From positions 62,001-126,000 of the forward strand of contig JBDHQI010000001.1 of the NCBI GenBank assembly GCA_039806955.1: a stretch of DNA of 64,000 bases, read 5' to 3'. The stretch is from JADLHS01 sp039806955. Its GTDB lineage: Bacteria; Verrucomicrobiota; Verrucomicrobiia; Limisphaerales; JADLHS01. The translations under genes were made by a program, and so were the position numbers. Below the pieces are notes generated by a model, which was not told the origin of the DNA, searched no databases, and saw only the letters and a list, made by a program, of their open reading frames with translations. Below, piece after piece: positions 40,759 to 51,027 of this stretch (its first letter is position 1; every line of letters starts with the position of its first letter).

Positions 40759-42072
40759 TCAGATCAATGGGGTCATCCCGGGAACGGCCATGGGCGCAAT
40801 CGCCAGTGGCATTTTCCAATCCAATGTTGCCGGCACAATGGATTCCTTCGAGTTCAACGCTTCCTCCCAGGTGACTTCCTGGCCGGTGTAAGCCGCCATG
40901 CGTCCCATGATGCCCATCAAGGTGCTTTGCGCCATCCAATCCGCGTCAAAGATGTGTTTGCCACTGCGGATGCCGGCGAAAAACTCGTTGTGTTCGTTTT
41001 GATACATGTCGGTCTTCGGCCCGCGGAAGCGCCAGTTTTCCTTGCCATGAATCACCGGTCCGGCGCTCCAGGTGATTTTAGCCGAACCGGTCGCGCCCAT
41101 GATGTAATCCGAGTTTTCGGAGAAGCAGTTGCTGATCTGCCGCTGTCCGAGGAACGCATGCACGTCATTTTCGAATTCGTACACCACGAACATGTGGTCG
41201 TAGATGTTGCCCTGGTGGTTGGGAATCTGCCGTCCGCCCACGGCCACGGCTTTGAGCGGCGGCACGTCTTTCATGGCCCAGGCGATTTTGTCCACGCTGT
41301 GGCAGGCTTGTTCCACCAGACCATCGCCGGAGAGCCAGACGAAGTTATACCAATTGCGCACCTGCCATTCCACGTCGCCCATGTCTTTCGGGCGGGTCTC
41401 CGCCGCCGGCATGGGCTTCACCGGACTGGTGTAGTAATTCGCGTAGATGGAGCAGATGTCGCCGATCGCGCCGTCGTGCAGTTTCTGAAACAGTTCGCGG
41501 CGGGGATAATCATAGCGCCAGCAAAACCCGGCGAGCACCGAGAGGTTTTTCTGCCGGGCCAGTTTGGCGGTTTCCATCACGGAACGCACCCCGGTGGCGT
41601 CGGTGGCCATCGGTTTTTCACAGAAGACATGCTTGTCTGCGGCGACTGCCGCTTTGAAATGTTGCGGGCGGAATCCCGGCGGCGTGCAAAGCAGCACCAC
41701 GTCCACCCCGCTATCAATTACTTTCTGGTAAGCATCCAGGCCCGCGAAGCAGGTCTCGGGGGTGACTTTGATGCGTTCGGGAAAACCTTGCTTGTCGGCC
41801 ACCGTGCGCAGAGTTTGCAGCGAAGGCTGGATTTTTTCGGCGAATGCATCGCCCATGGCGACCAGATGCACGTGCGGGTCCGCCTGCAAAGCCTGACCCG
41901 CCGCACCGGTGCCGCGACCCCCACACCCAACCAGACCAACGCGCAGCGGCGTGTCGTCTGCGGCGAAGGCTTTGGAAGTGAGGATGGCGGGGGCGGCGAG
42001 CGCGCCCGCGAGGAGTGCCGATTGACCGAGAAATTCGCGCCGCGTTGAACCAGGAGATTTTGAGTTATTCAT
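40759..42072 (-). CDS. Gfo/Idh/MocA-family oxidoreductase, Tat-exported
   Basis: A 437-residue protein. The N-terminus STRREFLGQSALLAGALAAP is a Tat signal, followed by a Rossmann NAD(P) motif (LRVGLVGCGGRGTG, about 43-56) and the conserved EKPMATDATGVRS block. Such enzymes oxidise or reduce sugars and sugar acids. It is 23 bases before the sugar isomerase gene, so likely one operon. Confidence 0.88.
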   Translation of the reverse strand: MNNSKSPGSTRREFLGQSALLAGALAAPAILTSKAFAADDTPLRVGLVGCGGRGTGAAGQALQADPHVHLVAMGDAFAEKIQPSLQTLRTVADKQGFPERIKVTPETCFAGLDAYQKVIDSGVDVVLLCTPPGFRPQHFKAAVAADKHVFCEKPMATDATGVRSVMETAKLARQKNLSVLAGFCWRYDYPRRELFQKLHDGAIGDICSIYANYYTSPVKPMPAAETRPKDMGDVEWQVRNWYNFVWLSGDGLVEQACHSVDKIAWAMKDVPPLKAVAVGGRQIPNHQGNIYDHMFVVYEFENDVHAFLGQRQISNCFSENSDYIMGATGSAKITWSAGPVIHGKENWRFRGPKTDMYQNEHNEFFAGIRSGKHIFDADWMAQSTLMGIMGRMAAYTGQEVTWEEALNSKESIVPATLDWKMPLAIAPMAVPGMTPLI

Positions 42073-42122
42073 AGACTGTGCTGTTTTCCGTTTTGTTTCG
42101 ACTCTTTATGTAGCAATCCAAT

Positions 42123-43313
42123 TCAAATAGCGAGTTGTTCTTTTACCGCGGCGAAAGCCCGCAAAGCGAGTTCCAGATCCGCCCGCGAATGGGCGGCGGA
42201 AATTTGCGTGCGAATACGCGCCTGGCCCTTGGGCACGACCGGGAACGAAAACCCGATGACATAAACGCCTTGCCCAAGCATGGCGTCAGCAAACCGCGTC
42301 GCCAAGGCTGCGTCACCCAGCATCACCGGACAGATAGGATGCGTGCCCGGCAGTACAGTGAATCCGAGCCGGTTCAGACCGGCACGGAAAAATTCCGTGT
42401 TGGCCGCCAATTTATCCCGGAGCGCGGTGGAGGCGCTGAGTAATTCCAACACGCGCAGCGAAGCGCCTGCAATTGCCGGCGCGAGCGTGTTGGAAAAAAG
42501 ATAAGGCCGCGACCGTTGGCGGAGCAGTTCAATGATGTCGCCGCGACCGCTGGTGTAACCGCCGCTGGCGCCGCCCAACGCCTTGCCCAGCGTGCCGGTG
42601 ATCAAATCCACCCGGCCCATCACGCCACAATGTTCGGGAGTGCCGCGTCCCGTTTTACCCATGAACCCGACCGCGTGCGAATCGTCCACGACGACCAGTG
42701 CGCCATGTTTTTCCGCCAGATCACAAATGCCCTTCAGGTTGGCGATGTAGCCATCCATAGAAAACACGCCATCGGTGACGATCAGCTTGAAACGGCTGGC
42801 GGCGGCTTCCTGGAGTTTTGTCTCCAGATCCGCCAGGTCGTTGTTGCGATAACGGAAGCGTTGCGCTTTGCACAGGCGCACGCCGTCAATGATGCTGGCG
42901 TGGTTTAATTCGTCGGAGATCACTGCGTCCTCCGCGCCGAGCAACGTCTCGAATAAACCGCCGTTGGCGTCGAAGCAGGAGGAGTAAAGAATCGTGTCGT
43001 CCGTACCGAGAAACGCGCTGAGTTTTTGTTCCAATTGTTTATGGACACTCTGGGTGCCGCAAATGAACCGCACGCTGGCGCAGCCGTAACCCCATTGATC
43101 CAACGCGGTCTTGGCCGCGGCGGCCACTTCGGGATGCTGCGCGAGCCCGAGATAATTATTGGCGCACAAATTCAGCACCTCCCGTCCGTCGGCCACGCGA
43201 ATCGTGCTGCCTTGCGGCGTGATGATGACGCGCTCCGCTTTGTAAGTGCCCGCCTGGCGGATCGCCTGGAGCTGCGCTTGGACGTGTTGCTGAAAACCCG
43301 ATGGATAACTCAT
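42123..43313 (-). CDS. kbl: 2-amino-3-ketobutyrate CoA ligase (glycine C-acetyltransferase)
   Basis: A 396-residue alpha-oxoamine synthase from ATG 43313, the usual length of Kbl. It shows ANNYLGLAQHPEV, the pyridoxal-phosphate region VVDDSHAVGFMG and the Schiff-base lysine in LITGTLGKALGGASGG. It converts 2-amino-3-ketobutyrate plus CoA to glycine and acetyl-CoA, taking the product of Tdh, whose gene lies 2.5 kb upstream on the same strand. Confidence 0.9.
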   Translation of the reverse strand: MSYPSGFQQHVQAQLQAIRQAGTYKAERVIITPQGSTIRVADGREVLNLCANNYLGLAQHPEVAAAAKTALDQWGYGCASVRFICGTQSVHKQLEQKLSAFLGTDDTILYSSCFDANGGLFETLLGAEDAVISDELNHASIIDGVRLCKAQRFRYRNNDLADLETKLQEAAASRFKLIVTDGVFSMDGYIANLKGICDLAEKHGALVVVDDSHAVGFMGKTGRGTPEHCGVMGRVDLITGTLGKALGGASGGYTSGRGDIIELLRQRSRPYLFSNTLAPAIAGASLRVLELLSASTALRDKLAANTEFFRAGLNRLGFTVLPGTHPICPVMLGDAALATRFADAMLGQGVYVIGFSFPVVPKGQARIRTQISAAHSRADLELALRAFAAVKEQLAI

Positions 43314-43415
43314 GCCTGTTGCTTTCGCCGCGACGGTTATATTAGACCGGAGCGACTGGAGCAACTCAACCCCCGCATATTGGGGGAGGTGTCGGGCGTA
43401 TGGGCAGGGTGCGCT

Positions 43416-43480
43416 GTCCTCTGTTCGCCGCTTCTCCGTATGGCCCGACGGTGCGCATGGAGTGGCACGCCCTGCCTTTG
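43416..43480. repeat. Dispersed intergenic repeat, copy A
   Basis: This stretch (GTCCT..CGCCGCTTC.CCG..CCCGA.GG..) upstream of kbl matches, by eye, another intergenic stretch at 48420-48485, sharing several blocks in order. Read on the minus strand both copies encode similar accidental peptides, so earlier gene calls can extend into them by mistake. Its function is unknown. Confidence 0.5.
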
Positions 43481-43515
43481 GTTGGGGGACAAACATGGAA
43501 GCCGTCTCTCGGCTG

Positions 43516-44463
43516 TTACTTTGAAACCGGGAGCAGATTTTGGCGGCGTTGCGCGGCGTTGCGTACGAAGATCGGGCCTACCGAGATGCGCACGTTGTTG
43601 CCATCCAGCGTCGCGTTCGCGCAGTCGGGTGCGGCAGGCTCGTTCGCCTTGTGCGGATAATAGGCGTAAGCCCCTTTCACCTGCGGTCGTTCACCATTCA
43701 AGCGCGGCGTGCTGAAGGTGATGTTCACTTTGGGGATGCCGGAATGAGGAATTTTGGCGGTGCTATAAACTTCCACAAACATCGAGTGTCGCGCCCAATA
43801 GGTGAAATCGTTGCCCTCGAAGCACAAGCTGCCGACCTCCCGCCAATCACCTCCCAGCTTTTTCACTCGGCAGGTGTACCAGGTGTTCGTCTGGCCGTCG
43901 GCCACTTCGGTGTCGCTCTTGACGATCTGGTAGGTGTACGTGCCCGCGTTCCAGTCAAAGGGGCGGCGCACGCTGGCAAATTCGCCTTCGTAACCGGCAC
44001 TTTCCACCAGGCAATCGGGACCAGCTATGCGCACATGTTCCAAACCGACCGGAGTTTTCTTGTCGCTCGACCAGCGCGAGAAGATGGCGCCTTTGCCGGG
44101 ATGCACCCGCGTGTGATTGGTGGCGTTGCGCCAGCCGTTGATGTTAGATTGCAGGCCGCCGTAAAAGTCGAGTCCGTTGATTTGCGCGATGCCGCAGGGC
44201 GAGATGTACAGGTTGTAGGTGTCGGGCACGTCGCGATCAATGGTGATGTCCACTTCCAACGAGGTGAAGTGTTTGATGGGCTGATCAAACTCCCACCAAA
44301 GGTTGACGAGATGCCAGGGCAGTGGTGGCAATTTGACTCCGACCGCTTGTGCCATGACTTCCGGAGCCGGTTGTTCGCAGGATTCAGCGGCGCGCAAAGG
44401 CAACGCGAGCAGGCACGCACTCAAAGTTAGCGTGAACTTTTGGAACATTCGGGTTGGCGTCAT
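43516..44463 (-). CDS. Secreted protein, DUF3472-like
   Basis: A 315-residue protein with a signal peptide (FTLTLSACLLALPLRAAES). Blocks such as VHPGKGAIFSRWSSD, GYEGEFASVRRPFDWNAGTY and FTYWARHSMFVEVYST resemble the DUF3472 carbohydrate-binding-like family, which its downstream-strand neighbour also represents. It probably acts at the cell surface. The function of the domain is not established. Confidence 0.6.
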   Translation of the reverse strand: MTPTRMFQKFTLTLSACLLALPLRAAESCEQPAPEVMAQAVGVKLPPLPWHLVNLWWEFDQPIKHFTSLEVDITIDRDVPDTYNLYISPCGIAQINGLDFYGGLQSNINGWRNATNHTRVHPGKGAIFSRWSSDKKTPVGLEHVRIAGPDCLVESAGYEGEFASVRRPFDWNAGTYTYQIVKSDTEVADGQTNTWYTCRVKKLGGDWREVGSLCFEGNDFTYWARHSMFVEVYSTAKIPHSGIPKVNITFSTPRLNGERPQVKGAYAYYPHKANEPAAPDCANATLDGNNVRISVGPIFVRNAAQRRQNLLPVSK

Positions 44464-44499
44464 GGTTGGCGGGGCTGGAATGACTTCGGGAAGTGGCCT

Positions 44500-45771
44500 T
44501 CAACGACTCGCGTGCCATTCGGGTAGTTTGGGCAGATCTAGATCGGTGGGAGGCTGGCCGGTCGGCGGGCGATCAAATTTTTCGCCGTAACGAGTGAAAC
44601 CGGGAACGAAACCGCCTTGATGCAAAAAGAATTGGCCGGCTTCGACGCCCATGAAGCGATCCAAGCGATCGCTCTTGCCAGTCGGGTCATGACTGAAGGA
44701 GGCTTGCGTCAACTCGATCCAGCGCCCGGTTTCGGTTTGAATCCATTGATTGCCAAAGCGTGCTTTACGCGCGAGCTGCCCGTTGGCGCCGTCGAAATTT
44801 TCGCTGAAACTATACAGCCCGCGCAACCAACTGCCGTCCTTGGGCGCTTTCCAACTTGAGGTCAACATCCACTTAGCGGTGTCGGGGCGAAAGTAGTAGC
44901 CGGAATAGATGGTGTGCGTGTCGTCCACAGGTTGGGCGGTCACGAGGAAACGCTGTTTTTCTCCGGTCTTCCAGGGAAACTTCAAATGACTGTGGCCGCC
45001 CGTGCCTTCATTGCCAAAATCGCCGGAATACACGCCCTCGCCCTTGGCGATCAAGGTGACGCGATCCGCCACGGCCACTTTGTCGCGATCCACCGCTTCA
45101 TTACCGCTATCCCAAACACTAAAAATGATGCGCCGTTCCGTCGGGCTGTTGACCTGCATGCCGAAATAACCGCGATGCCAGCCGCAAGCCATATAGTAGG
45201 TCCAGAGCGGATCCTCCAAGCCCGTCAGTTCACAATAGAACGCCTGCACCTTGAGGTCGCGCGCGACGGGATAATTCAAATGAACCGAGGCGGCATTGCG
45301 GCGCGGTTGGAGATTGAAATGGGCGTCGGATGTGGCGGGGCCGTCGAGTCGGAGCATTTTGATGATCATGTCGCTTGGACCGGCGGGATTCAATGACTCC
45401 AAAGTGAAACGCTGATATTCAGGGGCGGGAAGATCAAAATCGCCAAAGTCGGCGACGATCTCGCTCGCGCCGGAATTGGTGACGGTAAGTTCGTGCGACT
45501 GTTCAGCGACGGTCAGGCGCAGTTTGGCCGAGGCGCCGCTGTCGCGCAATTGCAGCACGATGGCGGCGTGAAGCTTGCCGGCGGATTTGAATTCGCCGAA
45601 CCACTGGATTTGTTGGGTGGGATCGTTCCATCTGGAAATGCCGGAGCGCTCACTGACGCGCGCGCCGTAGGGGTTGGGCGAGAGGTACGCCGTGAATGCG
45701 GGGATTTCCAAGGCGCCGCTGCCACTCCAGCCCGCCAGTAAGACGAATCCCAAAGTGAAGATTTTTTTCAT
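44500..45771 (-). CDS. DUF3472 (and DUF5077-like) secreted protein
   Basis: A 423-residue protein from ATG 45771, beginning MKKIFTLGFVLLAGWSGSGA (signal peptide). The N-terminal 150 residues fit a DUF5077-like carbohydrate-binding sandwich. The rest is DUF3472 (YYMACGWHRGYFGMQVNSPT, RRIIFSVWDSGNE, GTGGHSHLKFPWKTGE). It lies between the secreted DUF3472-like gene and tdh on the same strand. Likely binds or cleaves glycans; not proven. Confidence 0.8.
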   Translation of the reverse strand: MKKIFTLGFVLLAGWSGSGALEIPAFTAYLSPNPYGARVSERSGISRWNDPTQQIQWFGEFKSAGKLHAAIVLQLRDSGASAKLRLTVAEQSHELTVTNSGASEIVADFGDFDLPAPEYQRFTLESLNPAGPSDMIIKMLRLDGPATSDAHFNLQPRRNAASVHLNYPVARDLKVQAFYCELTGLEDPLWTYYMACGWHRGYFGMQVNSPTERRIIFSVWDSGNEAVDRDKVAVADRVTLIAKGEGVYSGDFGNEGTGGHSHLKFPWKTGEKQRFLVTAQPVDDTHTIYSGYYFRPDTAKWMLTSSWKAPKDGSWLRGLYSFSENFDGANGQLARKARFGNQWIQTETGRWIELTQASFSHDPTGKSDRLDRFMGVEAGQFFLHQGGFVPGFTRYGEKFDRPPTGQPPTDLDLPKLPEWHASR

Positions 45772-45844
45772 GAGTATTATCAAGCCGTCGTGCGAGTTGT
45801 GAGGCATCATCCAAGCGGAACTTGCGAGCCGGATCATTCGAGGT

Positions 45845-46876
45845 TCACTTCATGGTCCAATCCAGAACGACCTTGCCGCTGTTGCCGGATTTCATGGCTG
45901 CGAAGCCTGATTCAAATTCGGTATAGGGCAGCCGATGGGTGATAACGGGGGCGATGTTCAGGCCGCTCTCCAGCATCACGGTCATTTTGTACCAGGTCTC
46001 GTACATTTCGCGACCGTAGATGCCTTTGATGGTGATCATGTTGAAGACCACCTGATTCCAGTCTATGGCGATCGGTTCGGATGGAATGCCCAACATGGCA
46101 ATTTTGCCGCCGTGGCAGACGTTATCCAGCATGTCGCGAAACGCCGCCGGGTTACCGGACATTTCCAATCCGACATCAAAACCTTCCTTCATGCCAAGCT
46201 GCGATTGCACGTCCCGCAAGTTTCCGGTCTTTACGTTCAAAGCGACGGTGACGCCCATCTGCTTCGCCAGTGCCAGGCGGTAATCGTTCACGTCAGTGAT
46301 GACCACGTGCCGGGCGCCGGCATGTTTTGCCACCGCGGCGGCCATGATGCCGATTGGTCCCGCGCCCGTGACCAATACATCCTCGCCCAATACCGGGAAG
46401 GAAAGAGCGGTATGCACGGCATTGCCGAAAGGATCGAAGATGGCGGCCACATCCAGATCAATGTCAGACGGCTGATGCCAGACATTGGTCATGGGCAAGG
46501 CGAGATATTCGGCAAAAGCGCCGGGGCGATTCACTCCCACGCCCTTGGTGTCTTTGCAGAGGTGGCGACGGCCCGCCATGCAATTGCGACAACGTCCGCA
46601 GACCACATGACCTTCGCCGCTGACCAGGTCGCCAATTCGGAAGTCGTTGACATTCGCGCCGATCGCGACAATTTCACCGACGAATTCGTGACCGACCACC
46701 ATCGGCACCGGGATGGTTTTTTGCGCCCAAGCATCCCAATTGTAAATGTGCAGGTCCGTGCCGCAGACGCCGGTTTTCTTGATACGGATGAGGACGTCGT
46801 TGATGCCAATGGCAGGCTCGGGAACATCCTCAAGCCAGAGACCCGGTTGGGGCTGCTTTTTGACTAAAGCTTTCAT
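45845..46876 (-). CDS. tdh: L-threonine 3-dehydrogenase
   Basis: A 343-residue zinc-dependent medium-chain dehydrogenase (E. coli Tdh has 341). Catalytic zinc ligands lie in GVCGTDLHIYNWDAW and VVGHEFVGE; the structural-zinc loop is VCGRCRNCMAGRRHLC; the NAD fold is VLVTGAGPIGIMAA. It oxidises L-threonine to 2-amino-3-ketobutyrate, the substrate of Kbl. Start at ATG 46876 (MKALVKKQPQPGLW) matches family length; a longer reading adds unrelated residues. Confidence 0.95.
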   Translation of the reverse strand: MKALVKKQPQPGLWLEDVPEPAIGINDVLIRIKKTGVCGTDLHIYNWDAWAQKTIPVPMVVGHEFVGEIVAIGANVNDFRIGDLVSGEGHVVCGRCRNCMAGRRHLCKDTKGVGVNRPGAFAEYLALPMTNVWHQPSDIDLDVAAIFDPFGNAVHTALSFPVLGEDVLVTGAGPIGIMAAAVAKHAGARHVVITDVNDYRLALAKQMGVTVALNVKTGNLRDVQSQLGMKEGFDVGLEMSGNPAAFRDMLDNVCHGGKIAMLGIPSEPIAIDWNQVVFNMITIKGIYGREMYETWYKMTVMLESGLNIAPVITHRLPYTEFESGFAAMKSGNSGKVVLDWTMK

Positions 46877-47058
46877 AATTAGCAGGAAGAGAGTAGGCGA
46901 ACAAAATCGCAGACTCCATCGCACATTCGGGGGATTATCTGGTTGAAACGGAAGGCAGCGACTCAATCAGTCGCCGGCGTCAACCATCCGCGAAATAGTG
47001 TCAAGCGGATGTTGGCCATGCGAAGCCCCGCACGGGGCGGGTTTCAAGATGGCAACCG

Positions 47059-47418
47059 TTACCGATGTGGGGTGGCGCTTTTTCCGGCTTCCAAGGCTTG
47101 TTGTGCGGCTTTATTTCCTTTGTCGGCGGCATCGTTGAGCCGGTAGTTGAATCCACCGACGGCGTTTTGGACGGCGATTAATTGTTCCGTGGTGAGGTTT
47201 TGCCGCAACAGATTCCGATAGTTGGCGCTGGCGGTGGCGAAATCGTCCGCCTGATCCGCTTTGCGCGCGGTTTCCCACAACTGTCGTAATTCCGGTGGGG
47301 CGTCCTTGAAGGTGGCCTGATCGCTGGCACTCAAGGCGTAAGGATCGCGATTGCACCCGGCGAGCAGCAATCCGATTGTGCCGAGCAGCAATCCGAACTT
47401 CGTCCAAGACTTGAACAT
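47059..47418 (-). CDS. Small lipoprotein
   Basis: A 119-residue protein with an AAGGA ribosome-binding site before ATG 47418. The N-terminus FGLLLGTIGLLLAGC is a lipoprotein signal with the lipobox LAGC (Cys 22). The mature part is helical (PPELRQLWETARKADQADDF). Function is unknown. It is ten bases after the prepilin-type gene, so probably co-transcribed. Confidence 0.75.
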   Translation of the reverse strand: MFKSWTKFGLLLGTIGLLLAGCNRDPYALSASDQATFKDAPPELRQLWETARKADQADDFATASANYRNLLRQNLTTEQLIAVQNAVGGFNYRLNDAADKGNKAAQQALEAGKSATPHR

Positions 47419-47427
47419 GGGATTCCT

Positions 47428-48225
<798 letters not shown>

Positions 48226-48419
48226 AATCGGACTGGGTACATGGTTGTTATGAACGACGCGCATATCATGGACATTTTCGCGGTGAAATAAATCCCACAT
48301 TTGGGGGAGAATCCCACCGCGCTGCCAGTTTTGCGGTTGGAGAATGAATTATCGCGCTGCGGTTTGGAAAGCATAAACTTAACGCCGTCCTTCTCATGGT
48401 ACGGCGGATTTGGCGGGCC

Positions 48420-48485
48420 GTCCTTTACACGCCGCTTCCCCGCATCACCCGAGGGCATGCCCGAAGTCACGCACCCTACCTTTAG
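48420..48485. repeat. Dispersed intergenic repeat, copy B
   Basis: Partner of the repeat at 43416-43480, in the 347-base gap between the divergent prepilin-type genes (48226-48572). The rest of that gap must hold promoters for both; I see no clear boxes. Confidence 0.5.
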
Positions 48486-48572
48486 CCCCGTTCCTGGTCG
48501 GATTAACAGCAACAAAAAATCTTGCTGTGCTGGCCTTGGCGTCTATGCTTCCATCAAACGCCAGAAATAAAG

Positions 48573-49421
48573 ATGAAAGTAATCTTTCCGAACCAACACA
48601 AAACCGTAAGGCCGCGCCAAACTTCGATTCAATGGAAGGGCTTCACGCTGATCGAGCTGCTGGTCGTCATCGCAATCATCGCGATCCTGGCCGCCATGCT
48701 GTTGCCGGCGCTGTCGCGTGCCAAGGCCAAGGCGCTGCAGACGTCCTGCATGAATAATTTGCAGCAAATTGGCCTGTTCATGCAGTTTTACACTGACGAT
48801 TACAACGACATCTTTCCCGCTCATCGCAATCAAGGCCTCGCCACGCAGGATGCGCGCGCTTCGGTCAATAATTGGTGGGGAACGTCCATTGCCACTTATG
48901 GCGGCTCCCGGAGCAATCTGTTTCACGATCCCGCGTTCAAAGGCGTCCGTCAGGATAACGGCGTGAGTTGGAAGTGGAATTTTGACTGCCATTTGGTGGG
49001 ATATGGTTACAACGGTTATTTTTTGGGCAGCCATCCGTACGGAGCGAGTTCCATCACCGTGGGCGGAATCCGGTTCGATACCCAGCCGACCTTCAAACGA
49101 AGCGCCATCCACAAACCATCGGAAAATTTGTTGATTGCGGACAAACAACCTTATGGTTATCCGCCGTTGTGGAGCAGTAGTCTGTGGTGGGTTTCCTCGT
49201 GTATGGACCCCGCAGTGGTGGCCAGCAGCTCATTCCCAACTTATGAGGGTGTGGAACCCAAGCGCCACCTGGGCGGTGCGGTGATGGTGTTCAACGACAG
49301 CCACGCGGAAGTGCGCAAAAGCCAGAATATCAATCCACCCGCAAATCCGGCAGATCGCTCGGCTCGCGCCTTGATCAATTCGCGCTATTGGGACCCTTTG
49401 CAACGGGGTGGCGCCCAGTAA
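48573..49421 (+). CDS. Prepilin-type N-terminal cleavage/methylation domain protein
   Basis: A 282-residue protein from ATG 48573, related to the divergent one at 47428. It has WKGFTLIELLVVIAIIAILA then MLLPALSRAKAKALQTSC, and ends with KRHLGGAVMVFNDSHAEVRK, the same H-x4-D-type tail. The two probably arose by duplication, facing away from a common promoter region. Function: pseudopilin-like envelope protein, unproven. Confidence 0.85.
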   Translation: MKVIFPNQHKTVRPRQTSIQWKGFTLIELLVVIAIIAILAAMLLPALSRAKAKALQTSCMNNLQQIGLFMQFYTDDYNDIFPAHRNQGLATQDARASVNNWWGTSIATYGGSRSNLFHDPAFKGVRQDNGVSWKWNFDCHLVGYGYNGYFLGSHPYGASSITVGGIRFDTQPTFKRSAIHKPSENLLIADKQPYGYPPLWSSSLWWVSSCMDPAVVASSSFPTYEGVEPKRHLGGAVMVFNDSHAEVRKSQNINPPANPADRSARALINSRYWDPLQRGGAQ

Positions 49422-49634
49422 TCACTGCGGGTGCAATCACCCGGCAAGAAATGACGTAGCCCGTTCGCGAAGCTTCCGGTGCGGATCAGAAAATCCACGT
49501 CAAAACCGAGGCGGGCGCGACTTCATGGTTCGCAATGCTGCGATCTCCGATTAGAAATTGTCTTTACTGTTTTAGATTCCCGTTCCAGGCTCACCTCACT
49601 GGAACACACACTTAACCAACGGCCATAAACCATC

Positions 49635-50837
49635 ATGCTTACAATTACTGCTGATAAAATTCTGCCCTGCACCATCACTGGCTCCTGGCCGCGCCCACAT
49701 TGGTTCGATATGAGCATGTGGGGGCGTCCGCTGGATACCTGCATGATGGACGTGAAATATCGCGAGCGTTTTCAAGACGCGCTGGCGACGGTGTTGAGCG
49801 ATCAGGCGCGCGCCGGCATTGATATTTTGACTCACGGCGATCTGCATTGCGACGACGACATGGCGGGGCGTTCATGGCATCATTACCCTATTCAACGCTG
49901 GTCCGGTTTCAGCGGCGATTATTTGCAATCGGAGGAGACGCGGTCGCCCTGGCTACGATATCCCGCCGGAACGTTGCTCAATGAAATCTACACGGGCTGG
50001 CGCTGGCCGCGCGTAGTGGACAAGATTGAGCATCGGCCGCTCGACTACGCGAAGATCTGGCGCATGGCGCAGGCGAAAGCCACCAAGCCGGTACGATTTG
50101 GCACTTGTTGCTCGCAGGTCATGGGTTTGTTCCTAGATATTCATACCAAGAAATACAAGGACAACCGGGAAGTCGTCTGGGACATGGCGGTGGCCATGAA
50201 CAAGGAACTGCTGGCGTTGCGCGACGCGGGTTGCAAGTGCATCCAAATCGAAGAACCCACGTTGCATTTCTGGGCCAACACCTACGGCAAGGACCATGAC
50301 AACGTCAAATTCATGATTGAAGCCTTTAACCGCGAGGTGCAGGGACTTGACGACGTGGAACTCTGGATTCACACCTGCTGGGGCAACCCCAACATGCAAC
50401 GCGTGATCGAAAACGACAGCTACCGTGAATCCTTCCAATTGTACCTCGAAGCGTTGCGTGGCGACGTATGGACGGTGGAGATGCGCGATCGCAACATGCG
50501 CGAAATCGAATTGTTCGCGCCGCTCAAGGGCCAACTCAAAAAGAAGATTGCCGTCGGTGTGGTCAGCCACCGCACGTTGCAGGTGGAGCTGGCGGATCAG
50601 GTGGCCAACTCGGTTCGCACCGCGCTCAAACACATCGCGCCGGAGCAACTCATTGTTTCGAGTGACTGCGGCTTTGGCCGGCAGGGATGTAATCGCGACA
50701 TTGCCTTCTTCAAAACGGTCGCCATTGCGCAAGGCACGAACCAGGTGCGCAAAGAACTTGGGTTGCCCACCACCTATATCCCGGCGGCCGACCCGCAGTT
50801 GCAAACCGATATCGTGCCGAAGACTTCAGATCGCTGA
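49635..50837 (+). CDS. Cobalamin-independent methionine synthase (MetE C-terminal-like) protein
   Basis: A 400-residue protein of the MetE C-terminal barrel type without the N-terminal half of full MetE (about 750 residues). It has WIHTCWGNPN (His and Cys zinc ligands), VEMRDRNMREIE (Glu) and VSSDCGFGRQG (final Cys). Stand-alone barrels of this kind transfer methyl groups in core or archaeal-type methionine synthesis or use other methyl donors. It follows a hairpin (GTTCCAG/CTGGAAC, 49582-49605). Confidence 0.8.
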   Translation: MLTITADKILPCTITGSWPRPHWFDMSMWGRPLDTCMMDVKYRERFQDALATVLSDQARAGIDILTHGDLHCDDDMAGRSWHHYPIQRWSGFSGDYLQSEETRSPWLRYPAGTLLNEIYTGWRWPRVVDKIEHRPLDYAKIWRMAQAKATKPVRFGTCCSQVMGLFLDIHTKKYKDNREVVWDMAVAMNKELLALRDAGCKCIQIEEPTLHFWANTYGKDHDNVKFMIEAFNREVQGLDDVELWIHTCWGNPNMQRVIENDSYRESFQLYLEALRGDVWTVEMRDRNMREIELFAPLKGQLKKKIAVGVVSHRTLQVELADQVANSVRTALKHIAPEQLIVSSDCGFGRQGCNRDIAFFKTVAIAQGTNQVRKELGLPTTYIPAADPQLQTDIVPKTSDR

Positions 50838-51027
50838 GGTGGCAGTAAGGGTGGACGGAGACGGCACGGGCCTGGGGCGCGCTGGAGAACCGGTTGCGCC
50901 CGTTCCCTCCGGGCGCCGCGCGGATAAATCCAAGTCGGGAATTCGAAACGTCGCGGCCATTTGACTTGTTTTTCAGAAATCAAAAATACTAGGGTGACGC
51001 GGCATCATAAACGATTCGCATGACATT

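Noticed and set aside
47024..47037. GCCCCG-CA-CGGGGC after the lipoprotein gene as terminator
   Set aside because: Six-base stem with a two-base loop and no T-tract on the minus strand.
49428..49443. Hairpin CGGGTG-CAAT-CACCCG after the prepilin-type gene
   Set aside because: Perfect but short, and not followed by a T-run; too weak to call a terminator.
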